From the NCBI RefSeq assembly GCF_900188385.1, contig NZ_FZOI01000009.1, positions 62,001 through 126,000 of the forward strand: 64,000 bases of DNA, in the 5' to 3' direction. Under the pieces are notes generated by a model that did no database searches, was not told the origin of the DNA, and saw nothing but the letters and a program-made list of their open reading frames with translations. A program made the position numbers and the translations under genes. Positions 1 to 8,873 of the stretch are shown in pieces. Position 1 is the stretch's first letter. Every line of letters begins with the position of its first letter. This stretch comes from Azospirillum sp. RU38E (lineage in GTDB: Bacteria; Pseudomonadota; Alphaproteobacteria; Azospirillales; Azospirillaceae).

Positions 1-2838
1 AATGTACTCACACAGATGGCCCAGACCGGCATTCCACAATTTGCCCAGCAGGCCGGCGTCCAGATTCTGGTACCGGGCCCGCTGGCAGCCCATGTCCGGG
101 TCAACAGCGTTCAGGGCGCAATGGATGTGGCGGACGGCCTGCAGATGCTGCTGGCGGGCACCAATCTGGTGCCGGTAAAGGTGGCTGGTGCAATTGTTCT
201 GAAGGAACGGACACCGGGCCTTCACCCAGCGGCGCTGCAGGCCGCACCGGACCAGGGGGAAGCTCTGCCGCCCACCCCCGCCATGACGGCACCAACGGGA
301 AGCGAGCTGGAGGAGATTGTTGTTACCGGCATCCGTGCCTCGCTGCAGGAATCCATCAATGTGAAGCGGGCCGCCGGCACGATTGTCGATGTCATCACCG
401 CCCAGGACATCGGCAAGCTGCCCGACCAGAATGTCGCGGAATCGATGAGCCGGATCACCGGCGTGCAGATTTCACGGCGAGAGGGCGACGGGTCCAGCTT
501 CACCGTGCGCGGCATCTCGCAGAACCGGCTGGAAATCAATGGCCGCACCTTCCTGGGTCCGGCGGCGGGCGGCGGGGCGTCGCTGGAATCCATCAGCCCG
601 GAGATTATTTCCAGCATCGTGGTGGCGAAATCGCCCTCTGCCGACATGCCGGAAGGCTCCCTGGGGGCCACGGTAAACCTGAAGACCAAGCGACCGCTTG
701 AATTGGGCGATCTGGTGCTCAGCGGTCGCTTCCAGGGGGCCTATGCCGATCAGGCAGACCATCTGGGCCATCGCGGCTCCGCCCTGATATCCCGCAATTT
801 CAGCGACATGTTCGGCGTGCTGGTCAGTGCCGCCTATTCCAACACCCAGACGCGTGGCCATTCCTTCGATACAGGCGGCTGGACTCGGACCAGTGCCATT
901 GATAGCAATGGCGATGGCGTGAATGATCCCAATCTCTACCGCCCCAACCGTTTCATGGCCCGCATCTTCGACCGGGAGGAGGAACGGCTGACATTGAACA
1001 GTTCCGTCCAGTACCGCCCGGCGGAAAATTGGGAATTCATCCTGGATGGCACCTATTCACGTCTGAAGCGGGAGCGGCAGAGCGCCAATTTCCAGGTTCT
1101 GTTCAATGATCAGGACATTACGGCGAAGGCTGACGAAAATGGCACAGTGTTGAGCGGCACCTTCAACAATGTCACCATCCGCCCGCTGATCTATGATGAA
1201 CCGACCGAGTTCAAATCCACCAATCTGGGTCTGTCCGGCAAATATGAAGGGGATATTGTCACCCTGAAACTGGATGGTTCCTACAGCAAGGGGCTGGGCA
1301 CCGATGGCGGCCCCGGCGCCTCCTTCACCTATGTGGTGGTGCCGCGGGCCGGCAACAGCGCCAGTGCCAGCTATGATTTCTCCAAGGGCGGGGTGGTGCC
1401 CGACCTGTCGATCAACAGCAATTTCAATGTCAACGACCCGTCCGCCTATCAACTGGCCTCGATCTTCGAGAATGATTTCCGCACCGACAATGTGGGCTAT
1501 GACGGGCGTGCCGATCTGGAGTTCCAGACCGATCTCGGCCCGCTCAGTACCGTTGAATTTGGCGGGCGGTATGAACGGATCGAGTTCTATTCCGAGGCGC
1601 CGCAGAATATCCCGTCAGCGGCCGGCCTGCTGGCCGCCGGCGACAGGAACGGTGACGGTATCCTGACCGTCGATGAGTTGCCCAGCCTGGATTACAACAG
1701 CAGGCAGGGCAGTTTCTTTCCCGGCGTTTCGGGAAATTTTCCCCGCGACATCCTGGGCGGCACGGTGGATAAGGAGGCGGCACGCGACACCTTCCACCTG
1801 CCGGTGCCCCGCGCGGAGAATATCCCGCTGGGCCGCATCTCCATCAAGAATGTCGATCAGGACACGTTCGGCTTTTACACCAAGGGTAATTTTGACAGCC
1901 AGATCAGTGACATGCCGCTGACCGGCAATGCCGGGCTGCGCTATGTCACCTTCAAGCGCACCTCCTCCGGCTTTCTGTCGGATACACAGCCGACCGCCTC
2001 TTCCTCCCGCTTCAATTATTGGCTGCCCAGCGGCAATGCCGCGCTGGCGATCCGGGACGATCTCACCTTCCGGCTGGCAGCGGCCAAGGTGATCGCCCGC
2101 CCCAGCCTCAGCGATGTCGGCGTCAGTTTCGTGCCGCTGCTGGTGTCGCGCACCGGATCGCGCGGCAACCCCAATCTGCGGCCCTTTGAGGCGACGCAGG
2201 TGGATGGCACGCTGGAATGGTATTTCGCCCCCTCCAGCGCGCTGACCTTCGCCGCCTTCTATAAGGATGTCCAATCGTTCACCATCAACACGACGCGGGA
2301 GGAGATTGTCCCCGGTCTGGAGGATATGGGGCCGTTCCAGATCACCCAGCCGATCAATGGCGAGGCCGGCAGCATCAAAGGGTTCGAGGCCGCCTATCAA
2401 CAGACGCTGCGCTTTCTGCCAGCCCCGTTCGATAATCTGGGGGTGCAGGCCAATTACACCTATGTCGACAGCAAGACGCCGCTGGTGGACGAGGCGACAC
2501 AGGCCGCCCTGCCCCTGCCCGGCCTGTCCAGGCACAGCTACAACCTGATCGGCTTTTACGAGGATGAAACCTTCTCACTCCGGGTCGCCTATATCTATCG
2601 CAGCTCCTACCTGCTGGGGCAGGGATCGGCGGCCAGCGGCGGCAGTTCCTATGCCGAAGGAAGGGGCCAGCTTGACCTGTCCGGCCAGATCAACCTGACC
2701 GAAAATATCCGGCTGACGGCGGAAGCCATCAACCTGACCCGCAAGATCGACCGTCAATATCTGCAGACCCCGCTGCGGCTGCTCAACGCCTCGCGTGAGG
2801 ATCGGCGCTTCTTCTTCGGCGTGGCCGCGACCTATTGA
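1..2838 (+). CDS. TonB-dependent receptor with N-terminal STN domain (5' end outside window)
   Basis: Outer-membrane transporter that imports a ligand using energy from TonB-ExbB-ExbD. The frame is open from base 1, so the start codon and signal peptide lie upstream. The first ~75 visible residues look like an STN (secretin/TonB short N-terminal) domain, with a QFAQQAGVQI segment typical of that fold. A Pro/Ala-rich linker follows. EEIVVTG near residue 105 opens the plug, which contains DVITAQDIGKLPDQNVAES and an FTVRGIS segment. The rest is beta-barrel, ending in aromatic Tyr. It stops 10 nt before an FAD oxidoreductase gene, so cotranscription is likely. The neighbouring sugar genes suggest a carbohydrate or glycoside ligand; that is inference. 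An STN domain often passes a signal to a FecR-like protein, but none is adjacent here. Confidence 0.93.
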   Translation, partial: NVLTQMAQTGIPQFAQQAGVQILVPGPLAAHVRVNSVQGAMDVADGLQMLLAGTNLVPVKVAGAIVLKERTPGLHPAALQAAPDQGEALPPTPAMTAPTGSELEEIVVTGIRASLQESINVKRAAGTIVDVITAQDIGKLPDQNVAESMSRITGVQISRREGDGSSFTVRGISQNRLEINGRTFLGPAAGGGASLESISPEIISSIVVAKSPSADMPEGSLGATVNLKTKRPLELGDLVLSGRFQGAYADQADHLGHRGSALISRNFSDMFGVLVSAAYSNTQTRGHSFDTGGWTRTSAIDSNGDGVNDPNLYRPNRFMARIFDREEERLTLNSSVQYRPAENWEFILDGTYSRLKRERQSANFQVLFNDQDITAKADENGTVLSGTFNNVTIRPLIYDEPTEFKSTNLGLSGKYEGDIVTLKLDGSYSKGLGTDGGPGASFTYVVVPRAGNSASASYDFSKGGVVPDLSINSNFNVNDPSAYQLASIFENDFRTDNVGYDGRADLEFQTDLGPLSTVEFGGRYERIEFYSEAPQNIPSAAGLLAAGDRNGDGILTVDELPSLDYNSRQGSFFPGVSGNFPRDILGGTVDKEAARDTFHLPVPRAENIPLGRISIKNVDQDTFGFYTKGNFDSQISDMPLTGNAGLRYVTFKRTSSGFLSDTQPTASSSRFNYWLPSGNAALAIRDDLTFRLAAAKVIARPSLSDVGVSFVPLLVSRTGSRGNPNLRPFEATQVDGTLEWYFAPSSALTFAAFYKDVQSFTINTTREEIVPGLEDMGPFQITQPINGEAGSIKGFEAAYQQTLRFLPAPFDNLGVQANYTYVDSKTPLVDEATQAALPLPGLSRHSYNLIGFYEDETFSLRVAYIYRSSYLLGQGSAASGGSSYAEGRGQLDLSGQINLTENIRLTAEAINLTRKIDRQYLQTPLRLLNASREDRRFFFGVAATY

Positions 2839-2848
2839 GGGATCAGAG

Positions 2849-4507
2849 ATGACTTACCGGAAGATGCTGGCACGCGGCGCCGGGGTGGCGCTGGCGCTTG
2901 CCCTGCCCCTGGCCGCACAGGCCACCCCGGCAGCAGACAAACAGATTTCCGCCGATATCGTGATCTATGGCTGCACGGCCGGGGGCGTGGTGTCGGCGAT
3001 TGAGGTGCGGCGGCTGAAACGCAGCGTCACACTGGTCTGCCGGGATGATTACATTGGCGGCATGACCACCAATGGTCTTGGCTGGTCGGATACCGGCAAT
3101 CACCGCGCCATCGGCGGCCTGTCGCGGGAATTTTACCGTAAGGTGAAGCGCCATTACGATGATCCCGCCGCCTGGACCCTGGCCAAACGACCGGAGAAGG
3201 CGGAAAATTTCGTCGATGATGATGCCATGTGGCAGTTCGAACCCAAGGTCGCCGAGCGCATTCTGGAAGAATGGGCGGCAAAGGCGGGCGTAATCATCGC
3301 CCGCAACCAGCCCATCGACCGCGGCCCGGGCGGGGTGGAAAAGCGGGATGGCCGCGTCATCGCGTTCCGCTCCAGAACGGGGCAGCGCTTTGCCGGCAAG
3401 GTTTTCATCGACGCCAGCTATGAAGGGGACCTGATGGCTGGGGCCGGTGTCAGCTTCACCGTAGGCCGCGAAGCCAACGCCACCTATGGCGAAACGCTGA
3501 ATGGGGTGCAACTTGCCAACAGCATCAAGCACCAGTTCACCCTGGATATTGACCCTTACCGGGTGAAGGGTGACCCGAAAAGCGGGCTGCTGCCCCGCAT
3601 CAGCCCGGTTCCCCCCGCAGCGGACGGCACAGCGGATGATAAAATCCAGGCCTATACGTTCCGCCTGTGCCTGACCGACATACCCGCCAACCGCACCCCG
3701 CTGTCCAGGCCCGCCGGCTATGATGCCGGCCAATATGCCCTGCTGCTGCGCTATATGGAGGCGGGATACCGCAATTTCTTCCAGAAGTTCGACCGTATCC
3801 CCAACGGGAAGGCCGACGTCAATAATTTCGGCGGCTTCTCCTTCGACAATATCGGGATGAATTACCGCTATTCCGAAGGCAGCGATGCGGAGCGCGCGGT
3901 CATTGTGGCCGAACACACAACCTATCAGCAAGGGCTGCTGTGGTTCATGGCCAATGATCCGCGCGTGCCGGCGGAAACCCGCGCCGAAATGTCCAGATGG
4001 GGCCTGTGCAAGGATGAGTTCACCGGTAATGGCAATTGGCCGCGCGAAGTTTATGTGCGGGAAGCGCGGCGCATGATGTCGGATTTCGTGATGACGGAAC
4101 AGCATCTGCGCGGCACCAAGCCGACCCCCCGCCCCATCGGCATGGGATCGTACAATATGGATTCGCACAATACCCAGCGCATCGTGGATGGGCGCGGTTT
4201 CGTCCGCAACGAAGGCAATATCGAGATCAGCCCCGGTCGGGCCTACCCGATCAGCTATGACGCCATCGTTCCCCGGAAGGCGGAAGCGGGCAATCTGCTG
4301 GTGCCTGTGGCTTTGTCGGCCTCCCATATCGCCTATGGTTCCATCCGCATGGAGCCGGTCTTCATGATTCTGGGTCAATCCGCCGCCGCTGCCGCCGATC
4401 TGGCGATCGCCAAAGGCGTTGCCGTGCAGGATGTGCCCTATGCGGATTTACGCAAACGCCTGCTGGCGGAAGACCAGATCATCACCCTGGAAGAGGCGGG
4501 GCCCTGA
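2849..4507 (+). CDS. Exported FAD-dependent oxidoreductase (PF12831-like)
   Basis: Predicted flavoprotein of 552 residues. An N-terminal signal-like segment (MTYRKMLARG then a hydrophobic Ala/Leu run ending AQA) suggests export. The dinucleotide-binding start follows at residues ~35-60 (IVIYGCTAGGVVSAIEVRR), with the GGMTTNGLGW and IGGLSREFY segments usual in this FAD-dependent family. A late segment (GNLLVPVALSASHIAYGSIRMEP) fits the C-terminal FAD site. Start chosen at ATG 2849, preceded by GAGG; the frame also opens upstream inside the receptor gene. It lies 10 nt after a TonB receptor and before a sugar catabolic operon, so oxidation of an imported sugar-like compound is plausible. The actual substrate cannot be read from sequence. 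Confidence 0.85.
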   Translation: MTYRKMLARGAGVALALALPLAAQATPAADKQISADIVIYGCTAGGVVSAIEVRRLKRSVTLVCRDDYIGGMTTNGLGWSDTGNHRAIGGLSREFYRKVKRHYDDPAAWTLAKRPEKAENFVDDDAMWQFEPKVAERILEEWAAKAGVIIARNQPIDRGPGGVEKRDGRVIAFRSRTGQRFAGKVFIDASYEGDLMAGAGVSFTVGREANATYGETLNGVQLANSIKHQFTLDIDPYRVKGDPKSGLLPRISPVPPAADGTADDKIQAYTFRLCLTDIPANRTPLSRPAGYDAGQYALLLRYMEAGYRNFFQKFDRIPNGKADVNNFGGFSFDNIGMNYRYSEGSDAERAVIVAEHTTYQQGLLWFMANDPRVPAETRAEMSRWGLCKDEFTGNGNWPREVYVREARRMMSDFVMTEQHLRGTKPTPRPIGMGSYNMDSHNTQRIVDGRGFVRNEGNIEISPGRAYPISYDAIVPRKAEAGNLLVPVALSASHIAYGSIRMEPVFMILGQSAAAAADLAIAKGVAVQDVPYADLRKRLLAEDQIITLEEAGP

Positions 4508-4670
4508 CAAGGCGGTGGTGCATCAACGGGGCCGGGGAGCGGATCAGTATCGACCGGGCCGCCAAGGGCATGGCGTTGGCGAAAGGGTTTGATTGCAAAA
4601 AGAATAGAATTCTCCCGTATAAAACTTGACACTTGTACCCGCTCTCCCAAGCGTGACCCACAATGACAAA

Positions 4671-4707
4671 AACCGTTGATCTCCACGAGAGATCAACGGT
4701 TTTTTTT
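4671..4707 (+). terminator. Rho-independent terminator
   Basis: A 13-bp perfect stem (AACCGTTGATCTC, 4671-4683; partner 4689-4701) closes a 5-base loop and runs into eight T residues (4700-4707). A short A run before the left arm could let it work on the other strand as well. It separates the receptor/FAD oxidoreductase unit from the downstream sugar operon. Confidence 0.85.
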
Positions 4708-4790
4708 GGCGCCGGAGAGGGGACGGACGATGAAGTGTGGCCCCGGACCGAAGCCGTCAACCAACGGATGCCATCAAAACTGACCCCGGA

Positions 4791-4806
4791 ATGTAACCGT
4801 TAACGC
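4791..4806. promoter_or_regulatory. Weak LacI-type operator-like site
   Basis: ATGTAACCGTTAACGC matches 10 of 16 positions of the perfect palindrome at 11093 and is itself partly palindromic (CGTTAACG). It lies 70 bases before the sugar isomerase start. On its own it is weak; its value comes from the second site 30 bases on. Confidence 0.35.
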
Positions 4807-4835
4807 TTGACATGCCGCCGCCTTCGGGTAGTTTC

Positions 4836-4851
4836 AAGAAAAGGTTTACAT
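4836..4851. promoter_or_regulatory. LacI-type operator-like site upstream of sugar operon
   Basis: AAGAAAAGGTTTACAT matches 13 of 16 positions of ATGTAAAGCTTTACAT at 11093. The right half differs by one base and the left half by two. It sits 24 bases before the start of the sugar isomerase gene, a usual place for a repressor. The likely ligand is the LacI protein encoded at 11195. Confidence 0.5.
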
Positions 4852-4875
4852 TCCATGTTCTGAAGGGGTTTCAGC

Positions 4876-5856
4876 ATGGAATCCCCGTCCCTTTCCAATT
4901 CCAAGGCTCCCATGTCGCCTCTCGATTTTGGTATCGATCTCATCACTTTTTTTCATCCCGGTTTCTGGAATTTGGAGAGCGAAAGTGATGTGATTGCTTA
5001 TGGCATGGCCAATCCGCGCCCCTTCTGGGACCGGATGCTGGATACGCTGGATGGGACGGGGATTACCGGTATCGAACTGACCTTTGCTCCCTTCGGCTGG
5101 ACAGAGATGGTCAGGGCCTATGGATCAGCGGCTGGCGTCCAAGCCGCCCTTGATGGACGTGGCTTGAAAATCGCCTCCGGCTTTTTCGCCGATGTCGCCA
5201 TTGAAGGCCGGCTGGATGATGCTGAACAACAGGCATCGCTGATCGACCGTGCGGAGAAGTACGCGGCGTTTCTGGCTGAAATGGGCGCTGAATTGCTGGT
5301 GATGGGGCTGCCGATGCGCAGCAGTTGGAACCAGAAGCCGCCGGTTTTCGTCGATCTGCCGATGGCGGCGGCTGTGGCCGATTTCTGCAATCGGCTGGGG
5401 GCGGCCACCCTGCGGCATGGCGTCCGCCTGGCGCTTCATACCGAAGCCCATTCGATCTTCTCGCTGCCCCGCGATGTCGACCTGATCATGACGCTGACTG
5501 ACCCGGTCTATGTCGGCTTCTGCCCCGATACCGCCCATCTGCTGTTGGGCGGGGCCGACCCGGTGGCGGTGGTGGAACGGCATATCGACCGTGTCATTCT
5601 GGCCCATTGGAAGGACGCAACCGGGTCGATGCCCCTGTACATCTCCATCGACGAGACCATTCATCAGGCGCATCGCCCCTATTTCTGCGCCCTGGGCTCT
5701 GGTCGGGTTGATTGGCAACGTTGGGCCCGCCTGATGCGTGACCGTGATGTCAGAGGCTGGGCTGTTCTGGAGATCGATGCCGTGGCCGATCCCGGCCGAG
5801 AGATTCGGCGGTCGCTGGATTATGTGAATACCTGTCTGCGACCGATCTTCGGCTGA
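4876..5856 (+). CDS. Sugar phosphate isomerase/epimerase-like TIM-barrel protein
   Basis: 326-residue protein of the xylose isomerase-like TIM-barrel superfamily (AP endonuclease family 2 fold). The pattern ALHTEAHSIF, then GFCPDTAHLLLGG, then ILAHWKDA, then GSGRVDW, then VLEID gives the successive Glu/His/Asp metal-binding strands of this fold. Relatives include inosose dehydratase, epimerases and deglycosidase subunits; the reaction here is not determined. AAGGGG precedes the ATG at 4876 with good spacing; ATG 4912 is an alternative. First gene of a probable operon with a symporter and a GMC oxidoreductase. A second, divergent-sequence isomerase is encoded at 8874-9932. Confidence 0.85.
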   Translation: MESPSLSNSKAPMSPLDFGIDLITFFHPGFWNLESESDVIAYGMANPRPFWDRMLDTLDGTGITGIELTFAPFGWTEMVRAYGSAAGVQAALDGRGLKIASGFFADVAIEGRLDDAEQQASLIDRAEKYAAFLAEMGAELLVMGLPMRSSWNQKPPVFVDLPMAAAVADFCNRLGAATLRHGVRLALHTEAHSIFSLPRDVDLIMTLTDPVYVGFCPDTAHLLLGGADPVAVVERHIDRVILAHWKDATGSMPLYISIDETIHQAHRPYFCALGSGRVDWQRWARLMRDRDVRGWAVLEIDAVADPGREIRRSLDYVNTCLRPIFG

Positions 5857-5884
5857 AAGCCGTTCTGTAAACGGAGTGCCATCC

Positions 5885-7204
5885 ATGTCCACTCGATTGT
5901 CCTGGCGGGAAAAGCTGAGTTACGGGATTGGCAATTTCGGCATCAATCTCAGCTTCGGCATGACCGGGGCTTACCTGATGTATTTCTACACCGATATTTA
6001 TGGTGTGGACCCCGGCACCGTGGCCAGCCTGTTCCTTATCGCCCGTGCGATTGACGGTCTATTTGATCCGTTCATGGGGCTGCTGATTGATCGGACGGAT
6101 ACAAGATGGGGCAAGCATCGCCCCTATCTGCTGGGGCTGGCCCTGCCTTTCGCCCTTTGCGGTGTGGCCGTGTTCTGGACCCCGCCCTTGGGCGATGTTG
6201 GCAAAATCGTTTACATTTTCACCAGCTATACCTTGCTGGGAATGCTGTATTCGGGCGTCTCACTCCCCCTCAATTCCATGTTGCCGACGCTGACCCGTGA
6301 CGCGCGGGAGCGCACGGCAACCAATGCCATCCGTGAAACCCTGGGGTCGGGGGCCACGGTCGGTATCGGTTATGCCGCCCTGCCGCTGGTCCATGCGCTG
6401 GGTGGCGACAGCGAGGCCCATGGCTTCCTGCTGGTCGCCGCCCTGCTGGCGCTTGTCACCATCGCCGCCCTGGTTCTGACCTTTGCCAACACGCGGGAAC
6501 GTGAGGCCCCGACGGAGAGCCCGCAGGTTCTGACAACCCGCCAGTCGGTCCAGGCGACAAAGGGGAATTGGCCCTGGATTGCCACCATGCTGGTGAATTT
6601 CTGCTTTTGGATCGGCTTCACGGCGCATCTGCAATCCTTCATCTATTATGCGCGCGACGTGCTGCGGCAGCCTGAATTGGTCTCGTCCCTGATGCTCACC
6701 ATGCTGGCGGTGCTGGTCGGTACGGCGCTGTCGGCACCCATCGCCAACCGCATCGGCAAACGGGCCACCGGCATTATCGGCGGCGGGTTGGCCATGGCGG
6801 CAACGGCGGCCATTGCGCTGTCGGATGCGCCGGCCTGGCTGGTGGCGACCAACATTGCCGCCTATCTGGGCCAGGGGCTGATCGGCGGGCTGCTGTTCGC
6901 CCTGATGGCCGATGCCGTGGATTTTGGCGAATGGAAAAGCGGCTTCCGGGCCCAAGGCTTTCTGTTCGCCGCCTCCAGCTTCGGGGTGAAGCTGGGGATG
7001 AGCATCGGCGGCGCTGCCGGGGCCTGGATGTTGAGCCGGGCCGGCTATGTTGCCGGGATGGAGGCCACGCCGGCCGTCCAGGCGGCGATCACCGCCGGGC
7101 ATGTCTGGTTCCCGGCCATCAGCTTTGCTGCCATGGCCGCCAGCCTGAAACTTTTCACCTTCCCGACCGCCTATGCCCAAGGGGCGCGGACCAGCGGAGC
7201 TTGA
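5885..7204 (+). CDS. GPH-type (MelB-like) sugar:cation symporter, MFS
   Basis: 439-residue inner-membrane transporter with about 12 hydrophobic segments. Family marks are the opening KLSYGIGNFGINLSFG, the segment AIDGLFDPFMGLLIDRTDTRWGKHRPYLL (the DP.mG...DRT.trWGk.RP signature of glycoside-pentoside-hexuronide symporters), and the late segment LMADAVDFGEWKSG. It probably carries a sugar, glycoside or uronide into the cell with a cation. The ATG at 5885 has GGAG 8 bases upstream; an in-frame GTG lies three codons earlier. Located 28 nt after the isomerase gene and 4 nt before the GMC oxidoreductase gene. Confidence 0.92.
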   Translation: MSTRLSWREKLSYGIGNFGINLSFGMTGAYLMYFYTDIYGVDPGTVASLFLIARAIDGLFDPFMGLLIDRTDTRWGKHRPYLLGLALPFALCGVAVFWTPPLGDVGKIVYIFTSYTLLGMLYSGVSLPLNSMLPTLTRDARERTATNAIRETLGSGATVGIGYAALPLVHALGGDSEAHGFLLVAALLALVTIAALVLTFANTREREAPTESPQVLTTRQSVQATKGNWPWIATMLVNFCFWIGFTAHLQSFIYYARDVLRQPELVSSLMLTMLAVLVGTALSAPIANRIGKRATGIIGGGLAMAATAAIALSDAPAWLVATNIAAYLGQGLIGGLLFALMADAVDFGEWKSGFRAQGFLFAASSFGVKLGMSIGGAAGAWMLSRAGYVAGMEATPAVQAAITAGHVWFPAISFAAMAASLKLFTFPTAYAQGARTSGA

Positions 7205-7208
7205 TGCC

Positions 7209-8825
7209 ATGCGTTTCGATTACATCATCGTCGGGGCCGGGTCGGCCGGCTGTGTGCTTGCCGACCGGCTGTCGCGTGATGGGCGCAGCAAGGTGCTGCT
7301 GCTGGAAGCCGGGTCGGATAACCGTTCCCTGATGGTTTCCATGCCGCGCGGCATGGCCAAGATTTGGGGCAATCTGCGCTATTACTGGCCTTTCCCCGCC
7401 GAACCGCAGCCATTTCGCCCACCGGGGGAGACGTGGTTTTACGGCAAGGGTCTGGGCGGCTCCAGCGCTGTCAATGGCACCTGGTATTATCGCGGCCAGC
7501 CCAAGGATTATGACGCCTGGGAGGCGATGGGCAATCCGGGCTGGAACTGGCGGGAAATTGAACGCTGTTACAAGGCGATCGAGGATTACCAGGAGCCGGG
7601 GGCCGACCCCTGCCGCGGGCGCGGGGGGCCGATGGAAGTGACGGCCATGCGCGATGACGGGCCGGTGACCCGCGCCGTGCTGGCGGCGGGGCGCGAAATG
7701 GGCCTGCCTGTGCTGGATGATGTCAACCGCCCCGGCAGCCATGGGCTGGGGCGTTCCCAGATGACGGTGGATCGCGGGGGCCGCCGGGTTTCTGCCTATA
7801 CCGCCTTCCTGCGCGATGCCAAGCGGCGGTCGAACCTGACCGTGCAGACCCATGTCACCGTGCGGCGGGTATTGTTTGAGGGCAACCGGGCGACCGGCGT
7901 CCTGTGCGAGATTGCGGGTCGGGAGGTCAGCTTCCTGGCCGGTGAGGTCATTCTTTCTGCCGGCGTGCTGCAATCGCCCAAGCTGCTGCAATTGTCCGGC
8001 ATTGGTCCGGCTGCCTTGCTGGAACGCCATGGTATCCCGCTGGTCTATGGCAATGATGCCGTCGGGCGGAACATGGCCGAACATATGATGGTGTCGCTGT
8101 CGTTCCGGCTGCGCGGTGCCTTTGGCTTGAACCGGGAATTCCGGGGCTGGCGGCTGTGGCGCAATGCCCTGCAATATATCCTCACGCGCACCGGCTTCAT
8201 GGCCTCCATTGTGCCGGAGGTCAGCGCCATGATCTCAACCCAGGGCCAGCCGGACTGGCCCGATCTTCAGGTCGGCGTTTCCGCCTTCTCCATGACCGAT
8301 GCGAACGGCGAAAAATCAGAGGCTGGGCGCGGCAAGACCGACGATCTGCCCGGCATCACGGCGGTCGGCTTCTATCTGCGTCCGCATAGCCGCGGCACGG
8401 TGGAAATCCGCTCCCCCCGACCGGAAGATGCACCGATCCTGCATGCCAACTGGCTGGACGATCCGGCGGATCGCGATCATCTGATCACCGCCATCAAGAC
8501 CATCCGCCAGTTGATGCGCCAGCCGGCGCTTTCCGCCTATGTGGGGGATGAAATCACGCCCGGCCCGCAAGTGGCCAGCGATGAAGAAATATTGAAAGCC
8601 GGGCAGTGGATGTTGAGCACCGGCCTGCACGGCACCGGCACCTGCCGCATGGGGCCGGAGGGCAATGCCGTGGTGGATGCACGGCTGCGTGTGCATGGCA
8701 CCCAGGGGCTGCGCGTCGTGGATTGCTCCGTAATGCCGACGGGCATTTCCGGCAATACCAACGGCCCCGCCATGGCCGTGGCCTGGCGGGCCGCCGAACT
8801 GATTCTGGAAGATCGGTCGGTTTGA
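7209..8825 (+). CDS. GMC-family FAD oxidoreductase (choline dehydrogenase-like)
   Basis: 538-residue flavoprotein of the glucose-methanol-choline family. GAGSAG at residues 9-14 is the FAD-binding start. GLGGSSAVNGTWYYRGQPKDYDAWEAMGNPGW matches the first GMC signature region. SAGVLQSPKLLQLSGIGP matches the second. The C-terminal HGTGTCRMG and NTNGPAMAVAWRAAELI hold the active-site His region and final FAD contact. No signal peptide, so a cytoplasmic enzyme. Chosen ATG 7209 lies 4 nt after the symporter stop. Together with the isomerases and the Gfo/Idh protein it may oxidise a sugar or polyol hydroxyl; the substrate is unknown. Confidence 0.93.
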   Translation: MRFDYIIVGAGSAGCVLADRLSRDGRSKVLLLEAGSDNRSLMVSMPRGMAKIWGNLRYYWPFPAEPQPFRPPGETWFYGKGLGGSSAVNGTWYYRGQPKDYDAWEAMGNPGWNWREIERCYKAIEDYQEPGADPCRGRGGPMEVTAMRDDGPVTRAVLAAGREMGLPVLDDVNRPGSHGLGRSQMTVDRGGRRVSAYTAFLRDAKRRSNLTVQTHVTVRRVLFEGNRATGVLCEIAGREVSFLAGEVILSAGVLQSPKLLQLSGIGPAALLERHGIPLVYGNDAVGRNMAEHMMVSLSFRLRGAFGLNREFRGWRLWRNALQYILTRTGFMASIVPEVSAMISTQGQPDWPDLQVGVSAFSMTDANGEKSEAGRGKTDDLPGITAVGFYLRPHSRGTVEIRSPRPEDAPILHANWLDDPADRDHLITAIKTIRQLMRQPALSAYVGDEITPGPQVASDEEILKAGQWMLSTGLHGTGTCRMGPEGNAVVDARLRVHGTQGLRVVDCSVMPTGISGNTNGPAMAVAWRAAELILEDRSV

Positions 8826-8833
8826 TGGCTTTA

Positions 8834-8867
8834 CCCCTTGGGCGGGCCGTCTGGCCCGCCCAAGGGG
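8834..8867. terminator. Strong stem-loop between convergent genes
   Basis: A perfect 15-bp GC-rich stem (CCCCTTGGGCGGGCC, 8834-8848; partner 8853-8867) closes the 4-base loop GTCT. It lies between the ends of two convergent operons, fitting a shared terminator, although no clear T run follows on either strand. Confidence 0.65.
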
Positions 8868-8873
8868 GTTAGG

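Larger units (their letters stand above)
4508..4875. other. Intergenic region with terminator and two operator-like sites
   Basis: Gene-free stretch of 368 bases. It holds a strong terminator hairpin (4671-4707) and two sequences resembling the LacI-type palindrome found at 11093 (4791-4806 and 4836-4851). The 160 bases before the terminator show no convincing reading frame and may be remnant sequence. Confidence 0.6.

Noticed and set aside
2843-4378. Long minus-strand open frame opposite the FAD oxidoreductase gene.
   Set aside because: Antisense shadow of a gene with clear flavoprotein motifs.
4770-4800. ATCAAAACTGACCCCGGAATG, reminiscent of the edge of some IS21-like remnants.
   Set aside because: Too short, with no transposase fragment nearby. 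The same bases are better explained as intergenic and operator-like sequence.
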